Source: Candidatus Hodarchaeaceae archaeon (GTDB lineage: Archaea > Hadarchaeota > Hadarchaeia > Hadarchaeales > Hadarchaeaceae). From it: a stretch of DNA of 33,305 nt. The notes under the pieces were generated by a model. It was not told the origin of the DNA, searched no databases, and was given only the letters and a program-made list of their open reading frames with translations. A program made the position numbers and the translations under genes. Below, in pieces: positions 31,025-33,305 of this stretch (its first letter is position 1; every line of letters starts with the position of its first letter). The DNA lies in the NCBI GenBank assembly GCA_030016755.1, contig JASEJC010000006.1:1-33305 (forward strand). Reading direction: 5' to 3'.

Positions 31025-31050
31025 AGCCCGTGTACCGCGGAGCACGGGCT
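31025..31050 (+). terminator. 8-bp hairpin after phosphohexomutase gene
   Basis: AGCCCGTG at 31025-31032 and CACGGGCT at 31043-31050 are perfectly complementary around a 10-base loop, 24 bases after the phosphohexomutase stop. No clear T-run follows; it may aid termination or protect the transcript's 3' end. Confidence 0.35.
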
Positions 31051-31063
31051 CTTGCCAGCGCGG

Positions 31064-31141
31064 GCTTTATAAACGAGCAAATTTCGGATTTTAGATGAGC
31101 GAGAGCTTTAAAACCGAGCAGCGGAAATACGTGTGGAGGTG
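31064..31141 (+). promoter_or_regulatory. duplicated TATA-like region and RBS of RAM-UPF0200 operon
   Basis: Two similar blocks occur: GCTTTATAAACGAGCA at 31064-31079 and GCTTTAAAACCGAGCA at 31105-31120, 41 bases apart. The second is positioned to start transcription near 31133, just before the strong ribosome site GGAGGTG at 31135-31141. The first may be a second promoter or an operator copy. Confidence 0.45.
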
Positions 31142-31146
31142 GGCAA

Positions 31147-31380
31147 ATGGTAAACGCGTATAGCCTGATTTCAGCAGAGCCCGGAAAGACAGCAGAGGTT
31201 TTCAGGAAAGTAAAAACAATCGACGGCGTCAAGAAGGCAGAAGCAGTCGCAGGCCCCTACGACATCGTCGCTCGGATTGAGGTCGACTCGCTGGAAAAGC
31301 TGACGAAAGCGGTCTTCGGCGACATCCGGGGCATCCCAGGCGTTACCAACACCACTACACTTATCGTGGTTGAATTGTGA
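31147..31380 (+). CDS. stand-alone Lrp/AsnC ligand-binding (RAM) domain protein
   Basis: A 77-residue protein made only of the RAM domain found at the C-terminus of Lrp/AsnC regulators, without the helix-turn-helix. It has the beta-alpha-beta pattern with FRKVKTIDGVKKAEAVAGPYDIVARIE and IRGIPGVTNTTTLIVV. Such single domains bind amino acids or other small ligands as oligomers; in archaea they often modulate partners. It begins a three-gene operon with UPF0200 and UPF0201 genes, and its TGA overlaps a possible GTG of the next gene. ATG 31147 has a strong GGAGGTG site. Confidence 0.88.
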   Translation: MVNAYSLISAEPGKTAEVFRKVKTIDGVKKAEAVAGPYDIVARIEVDSLEKLTKAVFGDIRGIPGVTNTTTLIVVEL

Positions 31381-31946
31381 TGGCGCTTGAGGTCATCGGC
31401 ATCGTTGGCCTCCAGGGCTCTGGGAAGACGGAGGTGGCCAGGGCCCTCACTCAGTTCGATGTCCCAAGCGTTCGGATGGGCGATGTTGTCTGGGGGGAAC
31501 TCAGACGCCGGGGCCAGAAGATAACCGAGGCCAACGTGGCACGGGTCGCGAACGAGCTCAGGGAGCACGATGGTCTAGGGGCGATAGCCAAGCGTTGTGT
31601 CCCCTTGATCAAGGCTCGTGGGAAGGGGAAGCGGGCCGTGGTTGTGGATGGGATAAGGGGGGCGGCCGAAGTCGATGAGTTCCGCCGCGCCTTCGGTGGT
31701 AGGTTTCATTTGCTCGCGGTTCAGGCGAGTGAGCAGGTTCGTTATTCTCGCGTGGTTTCTCGTGGGAGGGCGGATGATGTGGCCACGCTGGAGAAATTCA
31801 GGAAGAAGGACCGGCGTGAGTTGAGCTGGGGCCTCGGGGAGGCTTTTGCACGAGCCGATTTTACCATCACCAACGAGGGCACGCTCAAGGAACTTCACAG
31901 CAAAGCGGTCAAATTTTTTAAGCATGTGACAGGTGGAAAAACTTGA
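31380..31946 (+). CDS. UPF0200 P-loop kinase-like NTPase
   Basis: A 188-residue P-loop protein of the archaeal UPF0200 family, related to nucleoside-phosphate and dephospho-CoA kinases. GIVGLQGSGKTEVA is the Walker A loop (residues ~6-20). PSVRMGDVVWGELRRRG, AVVVDGIRGAAEVDEFR (Walker B region), and SRGRADDVATLEKFRKKDRREL with a lid-like Arg set follow. The NEGTLKEL end is typical. Its substrate is unknown in general; a role as an archaeal dephospho-CoA kinase-like enzyme has been considered. I use ATG 31380; GTG 31377 adds one residue. It overlaps UPF0201 by 4 bases. Confidence 0.85.
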   Translation: MALEVIGIVGLQGSGKTEVARALTQFDVPSVRMGDVVWGELRRRGQKITEANVARVANELREHDGLGAIAKRCVPLIKARGKGKRAVVVDGIRGAAEVDEFRRAFGGRFHLLAVQASEQVRYSRVVSRGRADDVATLEKFRKKDRRELSWGLGEAFARADFTITNEGTLKELHSKAVKFFKHVTGGKT

Positions 31947-32347
31947 GGCTACGCGTGGAGGCTGAGGTGAGGCCCACAGAGGCTCAAGAAAAGGTCGAGG
32001 TCGCAATCAGGAAAATATTCCCAACGCTTGAGCTAGTGCGTGTAGGGAATTCGGTCGTCGGGGAGTCCACGGATGTTGGTTCGCTCTCTAGGTTGCACCA
32101 GCTTCTCCGGCAACAGGCGATATTGGACTCCGCGCGCTCGGTGATGCTAGCAAGGAAGCGGGGCGGGAGCACTCAGATCATGCTCAATAAACAGGTGGCA
32201 TTCGTCGGTAAGGTAAACTTCACGGACGGCGAGTCACCGCTCGGCCCCATCGTCGCGACGCTGGAGGCCCCGGATCTTGAGCGGCTCATCGACTATCTGG
32301 CCCCGCGCACGCGCGAGGGCAAGCCCATCCGTGAAATTACGTACTGA
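31943..32347 (+). CDS. UPF0201 family protein (COG1325)
   Basis: A 134-residue archaeal protein of unknown biochemical role, sometimes called an RNA-binding or exosome-linked protein. It shows AEVRPTEAQEKVEVAIRKIFP at the start, LSRLHQLLRQQAILDSAR, and LNKQVAFVGKVNF with SPLGPIVATLE, which are the conserved blocks. It starts with TTG 31943, overlapping the UPF0200 TGA, and ends 11 bases inside a small membrane gene on the other strand. Co-occurrence of UPF0200 and UPF0201 next to each other is common in archaea. Confidence 0.85.
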   Translation: MRLRVEAEVRPTEAQEKVEVAIRKIFPTLELVRVGNSVVGESTDVGSLSRLHQLLRQQAILDSARSVMLARKRGGSTQIMLNKQVAFVGKVNFTDGESPLGPIVATLEAPDLERLIDYLAPRTREGKPIREITY

Positions 32348-32717
32348 GGGCTCCAAGCGCCGCCCCCAACAGGAAATATCCAACGGCATTGTAGCCCTCG
32401 AGCAGGAAAATTTTCGCCACAAATATCGGATCCTTCCCCCTGAAAAATTTCCACGGTCTGACCCCCTTGATCATCAACCAAAGTTCGATTGGTCCCAGAA
32501 CCGCGAGGACTGCAAGCATCAACAGCAGGGCCAGGATGAACCCTGCGAACCGCCCGATGATGAACCCAGCCGGCAGGTAACCGACCCACCGCTCTACTAG
32601 GCCCGCCTTCGCGTGACCCCATGGCACCCGAACACCCAGGGAGCGGTAATATTTCAAAATCCGCTGGAGCGTGAAGACATCGACGATTGGGAGCAGCCAG
32701 AGCAACACTTGTATCAT
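32337..32717 (-). CDS. small membrane protein of unknown function
   Basis: No family recognised. The 126-residue protein from ATG 32717 begins MIQVLLWLLPIVDVFTLQ, a helix, then a basic loop. A second membrane segment lies at about residues 46-75 (LPAGFIIGRFAGFILALLLMLAVLAVLGPIELWLM), and a third at the C-terminus, VGYFLLGAALGAL. I chose ATG 32717 because no in-frame site further up has a ribosome site. A TATA-like TTAAATAC at about 32746-32753 lies some 30 bases upstream, so the message is probably leaderless. The 3' end runs into UPF0201. Confidence 0.6.
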   Translation of the reverse strand: MIQVLLWLLPIVDVFTLQRILKYYRSLGVRVPWGHAKAGLVERWVGYLPAGFIIGRFAGFILALLLMLAVLAVLGPIELWLMIKGVRPWKFFRGKDPIFVAKIFLLEGYNAVGYFLLGAALGALST

Positions 32718-32732
32718 ATTAAAAACTAGGGG

Positions 32733-33305
32733 GTGATTGTAAATGTATTTAATGGGGGGATTGGGCTGCACAGGATAATCACCAAAAGGGAAATTGCCCC
32801 GGACATCATTTCGTTAGAAGTCGACGCTCCATTGATCGCAGAGAAGGCTAAACCTGGGCAATTTGTAATTTTGATGACCGATGAAAAAGGAGAACGGATT
32901 CCGCTGACCATTGCCAATCAAGAAAATGGGCGGATACGCATAGTTTTCCAGGTAGTGGGCAAAACAACAGCGCAGCTCTCTCAAATGAACGAGGGAGATG
33001 AGCTATTTTCGCTCGTTGGGCCACTGGGCAAGCCAACCGAAATCGATTACTACGGGACAGTGGTGACCGTGGGAGGGGGAACAGGTATTGCCTGCGTTTA
33101 TCCTATAACGCGAGGTCTGAAAGAAGCGGGTAACAAGGTCATCGCAATCATCGGCGCAAAAACAAGGGATTTGATTATTATGGAGGAGGAGATGAAAAAA
33201 GCCTCCGCCGAACTCTTGGTTACCACCGATGACGGAAGTTATGTAAGGAAAGGCTTCGTGACGGAGGTTTTAGATGAAGTACTCCGAAAGGAGAAAGATG
33301 TGAAA
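32733..33305 (+). CDS. NfnA/SudB-like FAD- and NAD(P)-binding subunit, 3' end cut
   Basis: Partial gene running off the window. The frame matches the small flavin subunit of NADH-dependent ferredoxin:NADP oxidoreductase / sulfide dehydrogenase. AKPGQFVILMTDEKGERIPLTIAN holds the FAD site, VFQVVGKTTAQL follows, GPLGKPTEIDYYG is next, and GGGTGIACVYPI starts the NAD(P) domain, with LLVTTDDGSYVRKGFVTE near the edge. The expected C-terminal [2Fe-2S] cysteines lie beyond the window. The start is unclear: GTG 32733 is the only standard in-frame start, yet homologues begin where a CTG at 32766 lies, with six G's as a possible ribosome site. Confidence 0.85.
   Translation, partial: MIVNVFNGGIGLHRIITKREIAPDIISLEVDAPLIAEKAKPGQFVILMTDEKGERIPLTIANQENGRIRIVFQVVGKTTAQLSQMNEGDELFSLVGPLGKPTEIDYYGTVVTVGGGTGIACVYPITRGLKEAGNKVIAIIGAKTRDLIIMEEEMKKASAELLVTTDDGSYVRKGFVTEVLDEVLRKEKDVK

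Noticed and set aside
1-33305. CRISPR arrays, insertion sequences, prophage or defence genes
   Set aside because: No regularly spaced repeats, transposase, integrase, capsid or nuclease genes were seen in any frame.

Overview
The window is a gene-dense stretch of archaeal chromosome. It carries archaeal RNase P RNA, ribosomal proteins of eS26 and eL40 type, geranylgeranylglyceryl phosphate synthase for ether lipids, the archaea-only UPF0200 and UPF0201 families, archaeal-type Thi4, intron-containing tRNAs, and TATA-like boxes with GGTG-type ribosome binding sites. Ferredoxin-linked and tungsten/molybdenum enzymes (pyruvate:ferredoxin oxidoreductase, two aldehyde ferredoxin oxidoreductases, a xanthine dehydrogenase-type enzyme, an NfnA/SudB-like flavoprotein) point to an anaerobe, probably thermophilic. 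The combination of an eS26-like protein (mostly known from TACK lineages) with diaminopimelate-route lysine genes and a D-arm tRNA intron suggests a deep lineage such as Bathyarchaeia or Hadarchaeota. The window alone cannot settle this.

Left part (1-4766): a minus-strand por operon (gamma, delta and nearly complete alpha subunits; the beta subunit must lie outside) preceded by a nucleoside deoxyribosyltransferase-like gene. Next come RNase P RNA and an eS26-like gene on the plus strand, then a minus-strand set nnrD, eL40 and GGGP synthase. From 4907 to 10452 a tightly overlapping plus-strand operon encodes a class III aminotransferase, LysA, aspartokinase, DapA and DapB. Asd follows after a 212-base spacer that holds a possible RNA switch with a G-quadruplex motif.

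Middle (11818-19244): two unrecognised membrane proteins, an aldehyde ferredoxin oxidoreductase, and a minus-strand operon for a molybdenum hydroxylase (MoaD-like protein, FAD, [2Fe-2S] and molybdopterin subunits). From 19355 to 23702 nearly every gene handles sulfur: SufC, SufB, tRNA-Cys, a ThiI-type PP-loop protein, Thi4 and a LarE-type sulfur transferase.

Right part (23718-33305): tRNA-Ile, a small CxxC-x17-CxxC zinc-ribbon gene, an AT-richer ABC-2 transporter pair, and tRNA-Ala. PdxT and a ferredoxin-thioredoxin reductase/glutaredoxin pair follow. Then come a second aldehyde ferredoxin oxidoreductase lacking one cluster cysteine and coupled to a phosphohexomutase, a three-gene operon (RAM-domain regulator, UPF0200, UPF0201), a small membrane protein, and the start of an NfnA/SudB-type subunit.

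The most striking signal is that all three tRNA genes carry very short introns (12, 16 and 22 nt). One sits in the D-arm, and two have nearly the same sequence although they lie in different tRNAs.
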